Assembly: GCA_963920705.1 (NCBI GenBank)
Contig: OY987234.1
Coordinates: 3,162,001-3,226,000 of the forward strand
Length of the DNA: 64,000 nt
Source: Odiellus spinosus
Lineage: Eukaryota; Arthropoda; Arachnida; Opiliones; Phalangiidae
Direction: 5' to 3'
Below are positions 11,473-23,502 of the stretch, piece by piece (within the stretch, counting starts at the first letter, position 1; every line of letters starts with the position of its first letter). The notes below the pieces were generated by a model that saw nothing but the letters and a program-made list of their open reading frames with translations, searched no databases and was not told where the DNA came from. The position numbers were made by a program, and so were the translations under genes.

Positions 11473-11559
11473 CTCTGTCCTGATCGCCTGTGTGTGTGTG
11501 TGTCCGTCGTTCGCGGTGTTCGCAATTACGTCATCGCAAGAAAATTCTAATATTTTAGT

Positions 11560-12636
11560 TCACTACTCTTCTCATAGGTGGCGGTACAATTTCTAAATTT
11601 GGAAATTTCCTATTTAAATAAAACATCTAGCAGGTGGTCTCCCTCCCAGTTATTGTCCGCACTCGACGCTGCTCGCTTTTGAGATAGCCATGCGAACGCT
11701 CTAACGACTTTGCTATAAGCACTTGTAGGAATCTTAGATAAAAACCTCTTAAATCTGGAAGGGTGCACTACCGAAGCCAGGCCGTGTTATAGTAGCGCCG
11801 CGAATAATGCTTTATATGTACCCAATTAAATAAAAAATTTAAAAGCTTATTACTCGTATTTTAAATTATAAAATAAAATATTACTAGTCTTCCACGATCA
11901 TAATATAATATTTAAATTTAATTATATTTATTAAATGGATTTGCTATTAACTTTTTGACACTAGGTCACGCTAGATTAATAGGAAGTAGGACTACAGCTA
12001 CATTACGAAATAAAGGCGTACGATTTTTTTAAAAACTTTAATTATGCTTGATTTAAATCCTATAATTATTAGTTCTAGTCCTCTCTCAAAAAATCATATT
12101 TCAATTTAATTATATTTTGTAAATTAACTTTCTATCTGTAGGCATGGAATAATTAGTAGCTTATGCTGTAGGTGACATTCATTTATTCATTTTCTATAAT
12201 TTGTTTAATAACATCATTCTATTTAATTCAGTCTTAGGTTTAAATTAATTAATAATAAATAATCTAGCAATTCAGTTGTGTTTATTCTTGTAAAATCCTT
12301 TTCAACTACAATTTGTTTAATCATAGTTAATTTGATTCTATCATCATTACGTTTAATTTAGTCCTATAGCTTGAAAATAATTTAATTATGGTTTTATTGT
12401 TTTAATTTTGGTTAGAATAATTTTTAATTTAAGATAAACTTCAACTATTATGTATCTGTAAAATAACAGAGGCTCGAAAATTAAGGTAGTGGTATGACGC
12501 GTCCGTGCTTGCATGGTGCGTGGGGTCTCTTCGTAGAATATTCGAGTCTTTCGAGAGAGTGAAATTAAAACTAAACATGTAGCTGAATACGTCGCTCTCG
12601 GGACGCTCCTATTTTTAATTGTCATTAGAATTTGAC
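11560..12636. other. AT-rich non-coding interval
   Basis: No gene seen. It holds diverged relatives of the 278-bp unit that follows (near 11870-11990 and 12060-12170, sharing 'agtcttc..atcataat..atatttaaattt'). Confidence 0.4.
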
Positions 12637-13192
12637 TAGTTATTTTTAATACGATTTTTTCGTATCATATATGATTAATAAAATAGTATTAGTCTTCTAT
12701 CATAATATCATATTTAAATTTCATTTTATTTTGTAAATAAATATGCTGTAAACGTTCTACCAGCAGGTGACACTAGTTTCATCGTGTAAATAGTGTAGCG
12801 GCAAAAGTAACCTTATAGCAAGAAGTGTGCCACTCCTCTTTCTTATTTTAACCCAAAAATTATAAAATACATTTTTAACATCGTCTACTTGGTTTCATTA
12901 GTTTTCTTGTTTAGCATTGTTATTTTAATACAATTTTTCGTATGAATTATGCTTAATAAAATAGTACTAGTCTTCTGCTATCATAATATCATATTTAAAT
13001 TTAATTTTATTTTGTAAATAAATATGATGTAAACCTTCTACCAGCAGGTGACACTAGTTTCATCGTAGAAACCGTGTAGCGGCAAAAGTAACCCTATAGC
13101 ATGAAGTGTGCCACTGCTTTCTTATTTTAAGCAAAGTATAAAATCTATTTTTAACATCGTCTACCTGGTTTCATTAGTTTTCTTGTTTAGAA
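12637..13192 (+). repeat. 278-bp tandem duplication
   Basis: Two adjacent units (12637-12914 and 12915-13192) both run from 'ttttaatacaatttttcgta' to 'cattagttttcttgtttag'. They share a conserved middle, 'ctaccagcaggtgacactag' and 'agtgtagcggcaaaagtaac'. The second copy differs by substitutions and small indels. Confidence 0.85.
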
Positions 13193-14421
13193 TTAGACTT
13201 GGGACCAGAAGAGGTAATATTTTGGTTTCGCAACTTGTTTGAATCTCCACGATTGGAAAATTTATATTCAACGGAACTAATGTTTGATTAATAGAGTTCG
13301 TAACTAGACTGGCAAACTATGAGAAAATGCATTTTGAGCTACGTCTAGTTGGTAAGACCCTAAAATAAGATGATTTTGCTATCATAATATTAAAATACGA
13401 ATATAGGTTTATAGTAGGAATCTATAACTTTTAAATCCACGGTCAAAGAAGTTTTTCTAATGGCATGAAGTCCCTCAGTGTATCACAAAGGCCTAACAAC
13501 ATATCTCGCATTAAACGAAAATTCTTGCGAAATCTAAGATCAATTAGATCATCAGCCCTTTTACTTCATTGTCTTCTAAATACTCTTTGAATCCGCAAAT
13601 CACGACGCGCAACTCGATTACGATCCTCAAATAGTAAACGATGTAATTCTAGTTTAAGAAAAGGGAAGTCATTTTCAAGGTATGGGGCTATATCGAAGTG
13701 GGAACAGCACTCCACTGGAAGGAAAATTCTATTTGACCGGCTCTTCGGCTGGCCAGAAGGTTTGGCTCGAGCTATTTCAATGGATTGGACTGTGTATACG
13801 TGTTTTTGTATTTTTGGCGCCAATAACCAAAATTCCAAACCAGTTGACCAAATCCCAAACAAAATGACCCAAAACAAGTTAGAGAATTGAGTCCTACTCT
13901 CACGTGGTAGAGAGATACAATTTCGGGAAGGGGTGAGATCATGAGCTGTGGCGTAACGGTTTGGTAAAACGAGCTTTTCCATGACCCGGATGGAGGTCCA
14001 TTAAACGTGGCACCAGGTGGAAACTCCTATTAATCAGCTCCTTGCTTTAGTGATTGTATTTTAATTTATTACCTATTGCGTAAAAAAGTTTACTTGTTTT
14101 AGTGACTGATAAAATATTCCTTTTCACAAGTAAATCTGAGGCTAAACCGGCCATTATTGAAGTTAACCCCTCCATAACCGAAGGCACAGTTGAGATGATT
14201 CCATTCTATGAACGGAAAAGTTTTATCTAAATTTTCTTTCTAATTAAAGGGCTAGGATTAAAATAATTTGACCTTATCAATGAATTTTTTATTATTTCGA
14301 AAACTTTTTCAAAAGTCAAAAGTTTACTTGTACATTAAAAACGATATAGGATTCTACATCGTGCATCTTTTTTACGTCGGTTAACATCTCCTCCAACTAT
14401 TCGCATATAAACTGCCATAGG
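13193..14421. other. Non-coding interval
   Basis: No convincing gene. Open frames of 61-138 codons around 13566-13982 overlap on opposite strands and show no domain or codon signal. A Gypsy, LINE or SINE head was not recognised. Confidence 0.4.
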
Positions 14422-14741
14422 ACATCAGGCCAAGAAGGATGAGACAAGGAGAGGAAAAGTGGGGCTGCGTTGAGTTAGAGAGAGAAGAGCCAACCTCCCA
14501 CTCGGGTGGAAAGGGGGGATAGGAAATTCTCGAGGTAAACTGTTGTCACGTGGTCGCTAGCGTCGTCGGCTACTACGCGTCTCATAAATGATCCGTTTTA
14601 CCCACGTGACAACAATTTACCACGAAGCATCTCTACTCCCGACTGTCCCCCGTTCTCCCAGAGTGGGAGTTTAGGCCGACGCAGTAGGAACCGCACCGTT
14701 CTAACTTTTCCTCTCCTTGTTTGATCCTTCTTGATCAGGCT
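14422..14741. mobile_element. MITE-like element with imperfect TIRs
   Basis: The left end 'tcaggccaagaaggatgaga' and the following 'caaggagaggaaaagt' are mirrored at the right end by 'acttttcctctccttg' and 'gatccttcttgatcagg'. A second inner pair, 'ctgttgtcacgtgg' (about 14540) and 'cccacgtgacaacaa' (about 14600), makes the element almost fully self-complementary. No coding capacity; a non-autonomous DNA transposon is the simplest reading. Confidence 0.6.
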
Positions 14742-15212
14742 ATATACCTCGTTTGCTTTTTCAGTCCCATTTCACCGAAATCCCATTCAACCGACGGCAA
14801 TTTTTTAGTGTTCATTCGGCCGTACGCAGCGCAAAAGTGCGGTTTTGATGTGTCCCATTTGACCGAACACCGCGCAAAAGCGCGATTAATTAGAAACTAC
14901 TAGGAAGACCGCAAGAATCCTTTGAAATCTTTAAAAGAATTAGCGTTCTCCCAATTAAGATGCAGTAGCTATGAATTTAGCAATGCCTACTTAATATCTT
15001 TGTAGAGTTTTCTAAAATGTATTAGTTATATTGAAAATAAAATGGAAATTGAATTAATTGTACTTTTATCTTCACTAACCATCTAACCTATCCCAACCTA
15101 ATACAAAATAACCAAAAAACAGACTTTCACCCCACCAAAAGCCCCTTTTTCACCCCTGGTCCCGATTACTTGGTGAAATACAAAACGCATTTTCCCCTAA
15201 AATTACTATTGT

Positions 15213-15243
<31 letters not shown>

Positions 15244-15910
15244 AAACGTACTATTTAACCCTGAAAACATGAAATCTCCATCACAGCAATAACTTCTCCA
15301 CCCAATACTCCTGTTGTTAACCCTGGTCCCGCTGAATTTTTGTAATTAACTCTATCTACCCTGAATTATAAGCAATTCTCAGCAAATTATTAAATTATAT
15401 TTCATAAACTTACCTTTCCTCAAAGACGAATCAACCCAGGGGCTCCCTGGCCCATTCGACCGAAATGTAGCCAAATTGGGCGGTAAGTTATTTAAAGCCA
15501 ATAATTAGGTTAACCTAACCGAACCCAACACAACCTAAGCCAAACAACCATTATTTAACCTAATGTAAAATTTTCTAATCCGTTCTAAATAGTTGGATTT
15601 CCCAAAGAAGAAACTCCACTAAATTGCTCATACCCTTAAACAAATTCTTCCCCACCCAAAACCAAAATTATTAACTGAAGTCCCGCTTAGAGAAACACAA
15701 AAGTTACTAAAAGTAAAATAAACCGATTAAAACACCCAATTTCAAACCATGGTTAGCTTAGATTATTAACCTCGACTTAATACTTTTCTTTGTGGGCTCC
15801 GCAATATTCTTGTATTTTAAAACATCTTCTAAAATCAGGACCTGCAACGAAATTAATTTTGATAATTAAAGCTTTTTCGCAAGATTTATAACGTGATTTT
15901 TGTAAACTAA
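14742..15910. other. Non-coding, AT-rich, with poly-A tract
   Basis: It contains a run of about 31 A at 15216-15246, scattered 'aacctaac' motifs near 15500, and decayed 'cccattcgaccgaaatg' repeats near 14780 and 15455 like those at 43.6 and 51.6 kb. No gene seen. Confidence 0.5.
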
Positions 15911-15914
15911 CCTT

Positions 15915-15988
15915 CCCGAAACGAGACTCGATCCAAGATTTTCTGCGTGGCAGTCCAACGCTTTACCACTAGACCACGGTGAGACGAA
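15915..15988 (-). repeat. tRNA-like sequence (Gly-GCC-like), SINE head or pseudogene
   Basis: On the minus strand an A-box 'gtggtctagtggtaaagcg' is followed by an anticodon region 'gactgccacgc' (GCC) and a B-box 'ggatcgagtctcg'. The anticodon and acceptor stems do not close properly, so it is not called as a functional tRNA. Confidence 0.4.
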
Positions 15989-16244
15989 GACCCCATCGAA
16001 ATCTATTATATTTATTTGAGCTTTTTTGACGGAATTTGACTTTATAATACTAGCTTGAGGTTTCCGGTTGAATGGGAAAATTTTCCCACTTAATAGAAAG
16101 CCGTCATTGGGCTAGATTTTAAAATACTGGCTTGAAATTTTCGGGCGAATGGGATTCGATCCAACGGTATTCGGTTGACGCCACTGTGGCTCGAAAATAC
16201 TCTCAAATCTTATGCATTCGGAAATAGTACGAATAATACAGCAT

Positions 16245-17138
16245 CATGAGTGAATCATATACGCTCCCTATAAGTTACCAACGCCTAATTGAACTAATGT
16301 ATCCAACATTTTCTTCCAAGTCTGGCACGCCGAGGGACGGGTGGAGGGGAAGGGTGTAAAGTATGACTAAAGAGTCGCCGTCTTGCGGCGAAGAATAATT
16401 TCGTCCGCTTAAAGATTTAGGGTTAGAAGAGGCGCGGATTTGTCAGATCCTCGTTTTTAATAATATTTCACAACCAAAGTTGTAGGCGCACACAGCCTAT
16501 TAAACGTATCTTTTATTTTAAGTCATGGCTTTGGTTTATATTTTGCCTAGAAAAAGTGTTTAAAATAATCTTCGCCGTTACTGGGCTTCCCGAGGGACTT
16601 CGCCTATCCGGTATCGCGCGTCTCGCGATCCTCGTTCACGACCTAAAACTACGAACGGGCGATGATTTCAGTCACCGCGGAGCGGCGGAGAGATATTTCC
16701 GCGAACCTCATTTAGTATTCAACGTCGATTTTAACAAATCGGAAGATATTAAGGTCAAACTTACTTTAAATAAAATTTAGTTTATCATCTATGGCGAGAG
16801 ATTTAGTCAGTTATTATAAATGTACCGGTAAACAGTTTGAAATTCCAACCTTTCTCTTAGCATGGACAAAATAATGTGTTAATTTGTCCATGCTCTTAGG
16901 AAGAGAGGAAAACCTAAGCACAGCCCAGGCTCGAAAACTATGTACTGAAAAATACGTTTTATTGGCTCGTAGCAACTTCCGAAGCTTTTACCGGATATAC
17001 GTCAGCAGCGATAGTAGTTTCACCTCTCGTCCGCTATGGGTCGCGTATACCTGACGGAGGGGGGACAGGAAGAAAATGGTGTTCCAACAAATTGTATTAC
17101 CTTGGTAACTTATAGGGAGCGTATATGATTCACTCATG
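16245..17138. mobile_element. Non-autonomous TIR DNA transposon with 7-bp target duplication
   Basis: The first 37 bp (16245-16281, beginning CATGAGTGAATCATATACGC) are the exact reverse complement of the last 37 bp (17102-17138). The heptamer ACAGCAT flanks both ends (16238-16244 and 17139-17145). The element is 894 bp. The largest open frame inside (16556-16780, 74 codons) has no recognisable domain, so it does not encode its own transposase. The perfect TIR suggests a recent insertion. The superfamily is not clear; a 7-8 bp duplication would fit hAT-like or related groups. Confidence 0.9.
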
Positions 17139-17164
17139 ACAGCATTTATCTCAGCTTCTAGGTA

Positions 17165-17337
17165 CGTTCCCTTGTATAAAATTGTTCCTTTGTGTAAAAT
17201 TGTTCCTTTTGTGTAAAATCGTTCCCTTGTATAAAATCGATCCCTTGAATTCAGTCGCTCACTTGTATACAGTCGCTCCCTTGTATAAAGTCGCTCCTTT
17301 GTATAAAGTCGTTCCCTTGTATAAAATGCAGTGTCTC
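17165..17337 (+). repeat. Tandem repeat, about 20-bp unit
   Basis: About eight units of 'cccttgtataaaatcgtt' with variation at the third and last bases. No open frame or promoter role can be supported. Confidence 0.8.
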
Positions 17338-17439
17338 GTTGTGAATTAAATACTTTTTAATGTACTGCCACAATTATATTCCATGAGTCTTCATTGTAAC
17401 CGGTTTTTTCAAACCGGTTTATCCAAACAGGTTTTTCAA

Positions 17440-17732
17440 AACATGTTTTTATTACTAACAGACTAGAACTCAACACGCATAAGTTCCCTTACTATCTCGT
17501 TCAGACGACTTGTTTCTTTTCGTGTTTTATTACTGTCGGGCTAGAACTCAACACGCATAAGCTCCCTTATTATCTCATTCACGACGACTTATTTATTATT
17601 TTCAAGTTTCATTACTGACAGACTAGTGCTCAACAAGCATAAGCTCCCTTACTATCTCGTTCGCGACTACTTGTTCGTTGTTTTCCAGTTTTCATTTCTG
17701 ACAGATTAGAACCGAAACATTTATAAGCTACC
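17440..17732 (+). repeat. Tandem repeat, about 90-bp unit
   Basis: Three to four units share 'tta-ctgacagactagaact' followed by 'caacacgcataagctccctt' and 'actatctcgttc'. The last unit is diverged and runs into unique DNA. Confidence 0.75.
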
Positions 17733-17929
17733 GTTTTATTTCGTAATAAGGCGACAACCCCTTAATAATGACTGTCTGTATTGTATGTCACTGAAAAACC
17801 TGTGGTAACACTCGATCGTACGTTCTGAAGCGCGGGAGGGAGACCACATAAAATGGCAGATATATAAAATACAAATATATTTTTTAAACTGGGCCTGGAC
17901 ATCACGTCGTGACGTCTGGTGGATAAAAG

Positions 17930-18015
17930 ACGAATGTTTTTTCAATCCTATGACGTTTTTCGTCTTCTTGCACAAGGCCGACGCCGACGCCAACTAAAAT
18001 AGGGTCTAGCTAAAA
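17930..18015 (+). repeat. Fragment of the satellite-unit C block
   Basis: The sequence 'tgacgtttttcgtcttcttg', then 'gccgacgccgacgcc' and 'gggtctagctaaaaa', matches the end of the C blocks at 30300, 32145 and 34200. It is an isolated dispersed fragment of that family. Confidence 0.65.
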
Positions 18016-18084
18016 ATCAAAACGGCTCCGTTACAGGGAGAATACAATTAACAGAAAGTGATTTTTAACGATTTCTTTTTGTTT

Positions 18085-18284
18085 AAATAGGCCTAATACA
18101 CCAGTAAAAATAAATTATATGACTCCCCATATAAGGGCCAACGACTTATGTCATTGGCCGCTGGTCCTAATATGGGGAGTTAAGGATCTTCACAAATGCA
18201 GCAAAGCCAGTTTCGATGGTAAGTTTTAAATTTATTTCTAGTTTAATATTTGTTTATTTTTTACTGGTACATTAGGCCTATTTT
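18085..18284. mobile_element. MITE, about 200 bp, with inner palindrome
   Basis: The ends are inverted repeats of about 26 bp (aaataggcctaata.accag left; its mirror at 18255-18284). The centre (18121-18182) is another palindrome, with ACTCCCCATAT on the left mirrored by atatggggagt on the right, and GGCCAACGAC/GTCATTGGCC inside. No coding capacity. Confidence 0.75.
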
Positions 18285-18435
18285 AACGATAAGGAATCGA
18301 TAAAATAATCACTTGTAGATAGAATTTATATAATTAAAGGGAGAATGAATAGTATTCTTTATATTTGACTGAATTTCCTACAACCTAGCCCGTGGGCGCC
18401 CACAGGGGGGCAAACGGGGCAATTGCCGCCTTAGA

Positions 18436-19060
18436 TCATAGCTTCAGCTTGGATGAGTATGTATTATGGATTCCCAACTTCGATATAAATTGGCCACCAA
18501 ATGTCGGTAGTACACTCAGTGCCATCTACAAGCTGTTTTTTGCGAAACACGGATGTGACGTCATCCTAAAATGAGTCGGAAACTGAAGTTGTTGGTTAGA
18601 AGTTCAGACAAAGAAGATACAAAGGCTTAAGAGGATATTAATTTTATAGTTAAGGTAATTTCTAGAATTATTCCTAAGTACAATTTTTTTCCTAGGAGTC
18701 GACATAGTCTTATACTTATTAAATTTAATGATTTATTATACGAAACGAATTACTAAACCGTTAACCGAGACGAATAGCGATGGCGCGATCCATTGATAAC
18801 TCGCTAAGTCGCCGATGGCCTATTCACCAAAAAAAATATATAAATAAATAAAAATTTAACGCACGCGCAGAAATACTTGAGGTTATTTCCGTCTCATTTT
18901 TGGAGGTTTTTCCGTTAGAAGAAGAGAGGGGGAAGAGATTTGGATGATTATCCCCTTATTTTCTCTCCTCAGAGGGAGACCACACCGAGATGCCTCGTAG
19001 AACGTAAAAGTTGGGAATCCATAATACGTAGTATTTATACTCATCCAAGGCTTCAGGTTT
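18436..19060. repeat. Inverted pair, about 40-bp arms
   Basis: The arm at about 18442-18482 (ttggatgagtatgtattatg then gattcccaactt) is mirrored at about 19008-19052. About 530 bp of unique AT-rich DNA separates them. They may be the ends of a small decayed element; no coding frame lies inside. Confidence 0.6.
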
Positions 19061-21028
19061 ACATTTTTGAAATAAAGAATACAAAGTACTAAAGTTATAC
19101 GTTTTTTTGTTAAAGATATATCCTAAATATTTGAAACATTATTTTTAGTGTTTTTGTTTAAAGGAAGGAGGTTCTAATTTTATTTAGTTAAAAAATATTA
19201 AGTAGTATTAGAGGCAGTCCCGAGACATTTCATCAGTAGACTGCAGAGGTAAGGAAGCTGGTCCAAGCTTGGGAATGCTAGGTTTTGATTAATTTTAAAT
19301 TTTCAATGTTATTTTTGCACCAGAGTAAAAAAAACGTGAGAACGGCCGATCTCTTAGTCATACTCTCTGAGTCATGCAGTTTTTGTTAAAAGAAGAAAGA
19401 TATATACCTTTTTGGTTTTAGTTTTCGGTACATTAGTAAGTCTCAGTTAAACGTTAAACAATAGTTTAGGTTTCCAAAAAAATAATTCAGGAGCGGCTGG
19501 GGGCGATGCTCCAAGATCCCATTTTTCCCTTCGGATACACAGAATTAACATTTGCCCCCCCCCCCCTTTATAGTATTTAGCTGCGGGCGCCCATAACCTC
19601 TCATTTTTTGTTCATCATTTCACTCCTGAACAATTCATCTAAACAAGGTTACTTTAGACTCCCCATACATCCAGGTGTTAATTCAACTTGCCATAGTGAT
19701 CTCGAAAGCAAGAAAGCTTGCTTTTACAAGTTTAAAATTTAGAATGGAACTAACAGTAGTCAAAATCATCTTTCATTTCCTTAACGTAGAATTATACCAC
19801 GGAGGGAAACGCGCTTATTACAATCTCCAATAATATGAGGTCGCTGAAAATTCATGGTTTTTCTATATACACAGGTGTGGATGAGTAACCTTGTCACGCC
19901 TCGAAATGGTTTTCCATTATAATAATATTAAAATAATTTCCGAGGCATCTAATGCATGGTTTGAAGAAACAGTTTGTTAAGGTGAAGCTATAGGGTTAAA
20001 CCGAAAAGTAGGGTCTGTTCAATCCTTCATATCTTGACCCCTGGACTAGGTGTCGTAATGCGAGTTTTTGCATTACATAGCTCTATTCTTTATTAGTCTA
20101 CTTGAGAGGTTTCAGATTAATGGGATCAAAACTTAATAAATTAAAATGTAATAAGGGTGGATTTGGTGTTTTTCCCTAATACATGGTTCACCAGAAACAA
20201 CGGTTTATAGGAAAGGCCTATCCGATTCGGTCGAGTAATTTCTTAAAATGAGTATGAACGTATTTCCTATTTTTGCATAGAAACGAAAATTGATAAAAAA
20301 TTTTAATTAAATTACTTAGACGATTAGAAAAGACCTAATTTGGCCAAATTTTGAGCGGTGATGAAAGAATGATGCCATTAGATTTATTTTTTATTTTTTA
20401 AACAGTACTAGAATAAACCTTTCTTATCCCAGAAAAAGTCAAATGGAATTATTTGACCAATTTTTAAGTGAGATATTATAATTTTAAGAGACCTATGTTT
20501 TGTTGTTTAGTCCGCCCTCCGATTTTCGTTGTATAGGGACGAGAAAGAAGAGTTTTTTTTTCCGATTTATAACGGCCGTTGTTTGACGCGCAACATTTTC
20601 GCGCATAGCAAACGATGTAAATTAGCCATTACGTAATTCCTAGTTCACACGTGTTTCGTTTTCGTCTGCTATAGCAAGGTTAAGCAAAGTTAGCACGTAC
20701 TTAAAATGATTAAAAATAAAAATTTAAACAGGCTTTGTTCAGCAATAAAGGGATTTTTTTGTTGGTCGCTGTCAACCCTCAAAATGTAGAAAGCATACAA
20801 AAGTATTTTGATTAATACTATTGATGGTAAACTTATCATCTAGTCTTAAAAGAATGTATCGCAACCCCGTCCCAGCAAAACTGAGGAATTTTCTGAAATG
20901 GCGACATCGGTATAGTAACGTACGAAGTATTTGTAGGCAAAAAGACTAGAACGGATTATTCGTTTATCTATACTTTTTACCAAAAACTGGTTGTAACCAT
21001 CTTAAGGGTTCTTTCCAAAAGAATGAAA
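19061..21028. other. Non-coding interval
   Basis: No gene recognised. The stretch around 19900-19985 (ccgaggcat..atgcatggtttgaagaaac) recurs inverted at about 41660-41730, so it includes a dispersed repeat. A poly-C run of about 13 lies near 19557. Confidence 0.45.
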
Positions 21029-21641
21029 GAAAGAGGGGGGTACGGTTTCTATTCAATTTTGGGTATTTTAATGGGGGAAAAAAAAGATCCACTCACCAAA
21101 ATATTTCGTTGATTTTTCGACGGTGTGGTGCTTATTGCATCGAAATCCGAAAATTTACAGCGAAGCAGTCATTGTACCGAATACTATTAACCTTGGAAGA
21201 AAGGCCCTCAATGTTAAAATATAGGGACGATGTCGAGTTGAGTTGTTGATTTTGATAGCCTTACCCCCCTCAGATCCTAATGAAACTTGGAACAAAGCTT
21301 CTTCAGGATGGCATACAAAAATGAAGAAACTTTGGTTGTGTAGCAACAAGTACTATTTCAGTTATACGACTTAAAATTATTATCTAAAACGAGGCTAAAA
21401 ATAGTCACTATCGCCTGATTGTGGGCTTCACTAAAAGTGGGCCTGTAAGGTAGGGAATATGTATCAAAGGGGCTTGGCAGAATTATTAATACTACATAAA
21501 ACAATCGTGTAGTATGACGTTTTCGCACCTGGTAGCATTTCTCCCAACCAGAGAAAACACGAACACAATATAGTTTAGACGAATACAACATACTTGTGCA
21601 AGATTTAATGAATTTATAAGAACATACCGCTACATAATGTA

Positions 21642-23281
21642 TTATATAACGTCCGGAAAGATTTCATTGTCTGATACTTCTTCGAGGTCCGTCGCGTCTT
21701 TGCATATAACACGCGCCGCAGATCGGGGCCACGAACCTTCTTGTTCGTGCCTACGGAAACCCAAATACCAGATCACACTACACACGTGAGCGCACGTGCC
21801 TATCGTTAATGCTCCGCCCTTGCAGTTACAAAACCATCGCTGAATAGCGTTCATACCGACACCATTAGGAATATACTGGATAAAAGCCTGATGCTCGGTG
21901 GATTTTGAATATTGTCCGGGAACTTTAACCCTAATGAGATTATTTTCCACTTTACTTAGTTCCACTGTAAATGTTCCGGATCGCTCGATTATTAGCCCGA
22001 CATAGGATTCCGCTCTCCTGGTTTTAAATTCGCTCATTACCACATCCCGTACGTCTTCTTCCGTAAGTACTGGGAAATCGTCGAGCTGGATTTCGTTCAG
22101 TTTCAACCATTTCGTGGGTTTCCTAGAAAGGCCATCTCGTTCCACTCTCTCCTTTAGCTCGTTTATTTGTCCTTGTGACGCTTTCATTCTTTGGACCGTG
22201 GCTTCCCAGTTCCCTTTGTGTCTAAGGTCCGGATGGAAGGCGTTTATTAAAGACGCGGCTATCTGAAGAAAGTCGGTGAGGTGCAACAACAAGCCTGATG
22301 GTATGCGATGTTGCAGTAGAGCAAAGACGCTTTGAAGATGTCCATTGCGCACTTCAACCGGCCACCGAAGGTATGTCACCATTCTGGAACGGTTAACTTC
22401 CGAGGTTTCCACTTGCTTAGCGCCCTTGGCGAGGAAAGACGGCATTTGCAGGTTTAAACCCATGTCTTGTAGAAGACCATCTGAGTCCCTAAAACCGCGG
22501 TCTGCTAGCACCACATCGTTCTTTTTGAAAAAGGATTTCAGTTCTGTCTGCTGTCGTAACGCGTGATTGAATATTCGAGCATCGTTGTTTTTACCATTGG
22601 AATAATAAGGTCCAATTACAACGATTATGTAGCCGGTTGTGGTTACCATTAGCATCGGCTTAAGGATGTGCTGTCCTTTGTGGACGCAAAACGACTTTTG
22701 TAGCACCGTGTAGTCTCTGGACTTTTCGACTCGAATGTACGTTCCATCAACAATGACTAATAGACAGTCACCTTGAGCGTTTCCAAAGAGTTGTTCGGCC
22801 GCGGGTGCCTGGTGGTTAACAATAAGGTCGGCCCGGTTAAGATTGGCTGTACCAAGATGTTGTGGGACGAACAAGGTTATCATGGCCGAAGTAACAGATT
22901 TTATAATATCCGTAACGTTCTTTTCCGTAGTAAATTTTTTAGAGAGTGATTACGATACGGATACTTCTTTTCCGTAACGCGCAATATTGACGCTAAGAAG
23001 GGGTTAGATATACTCATTCGTAGTTTCATTAGCAAGATACACGGTGCAGTTTCGGTCGATCGAACGTGACTATTTTTCAATTTTGGAGCAATACAGTCGT
23101 GAACGGTGCCAAAATCTCTCAAATTCACCGACGTCAACACCTTACAGTCATGATCATTTGTAATTAACTGCCTGAATCCCTTTCGTACCTTGTTCTTTGA
23201 CCATGTTGGTAAGTCCAGCAAGAAGTTCCTCTTTTTCAGTAGGGTACAAGTCGGCAGTGTCGGTATATGGCACAATTGCAT
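21642..23281 (-). pseudogene. DDE transposase with SWIM finger, left truncated copy
   Basis: This is the mirror of the gene at 23503-25536. The main frame (22883-21642, 413 codons) keeps all three catalytic residues (VDGTYI, DRGFRD, RWPVE) and the C-terminal SWIM finger. It differs from the right copy by about five residues, for example R for P before IPSG and I for N near the end. Upstream, 23281-22901 carries the preceding domain but in another frame: a one-base length difference lies near 'gtacga-aggg', and an insertion of about 45 bp around 22930-22975, flanked by repeats of acggaaaag, disrupts the join. The first ~144 codons, including the zinc-binding N-terminus, are absent because the arm stops at 23299. 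It should be inactive as a full-length protein. Confidence 0.85.
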
Positions 23282-23502
23282 TGGTAATGTCTTCGGGATG
23301 GTCCCATTTTTTAGACATAAAAAATTACACCTTTTTTAGGCCATTTCTTAGCTACGACGAGCCCTTTTTTTTAGGCCGTGAATAGAAATATGCCCAATTT
23401 TAAACGACGTCTTAACCCTTAACAAGAACCGGTTTGTAAAACGGCATTGGAGTGTTACAGAAACAGCGTTGTCGTGTCGTCGTCCAAGCGGTGTTTTGAA
23501 AC

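Noticed and set aside
15915-15988. A functional tRNA-Gly gene
   Set aside because: A and B boxes are recognisable but the stems do not close.
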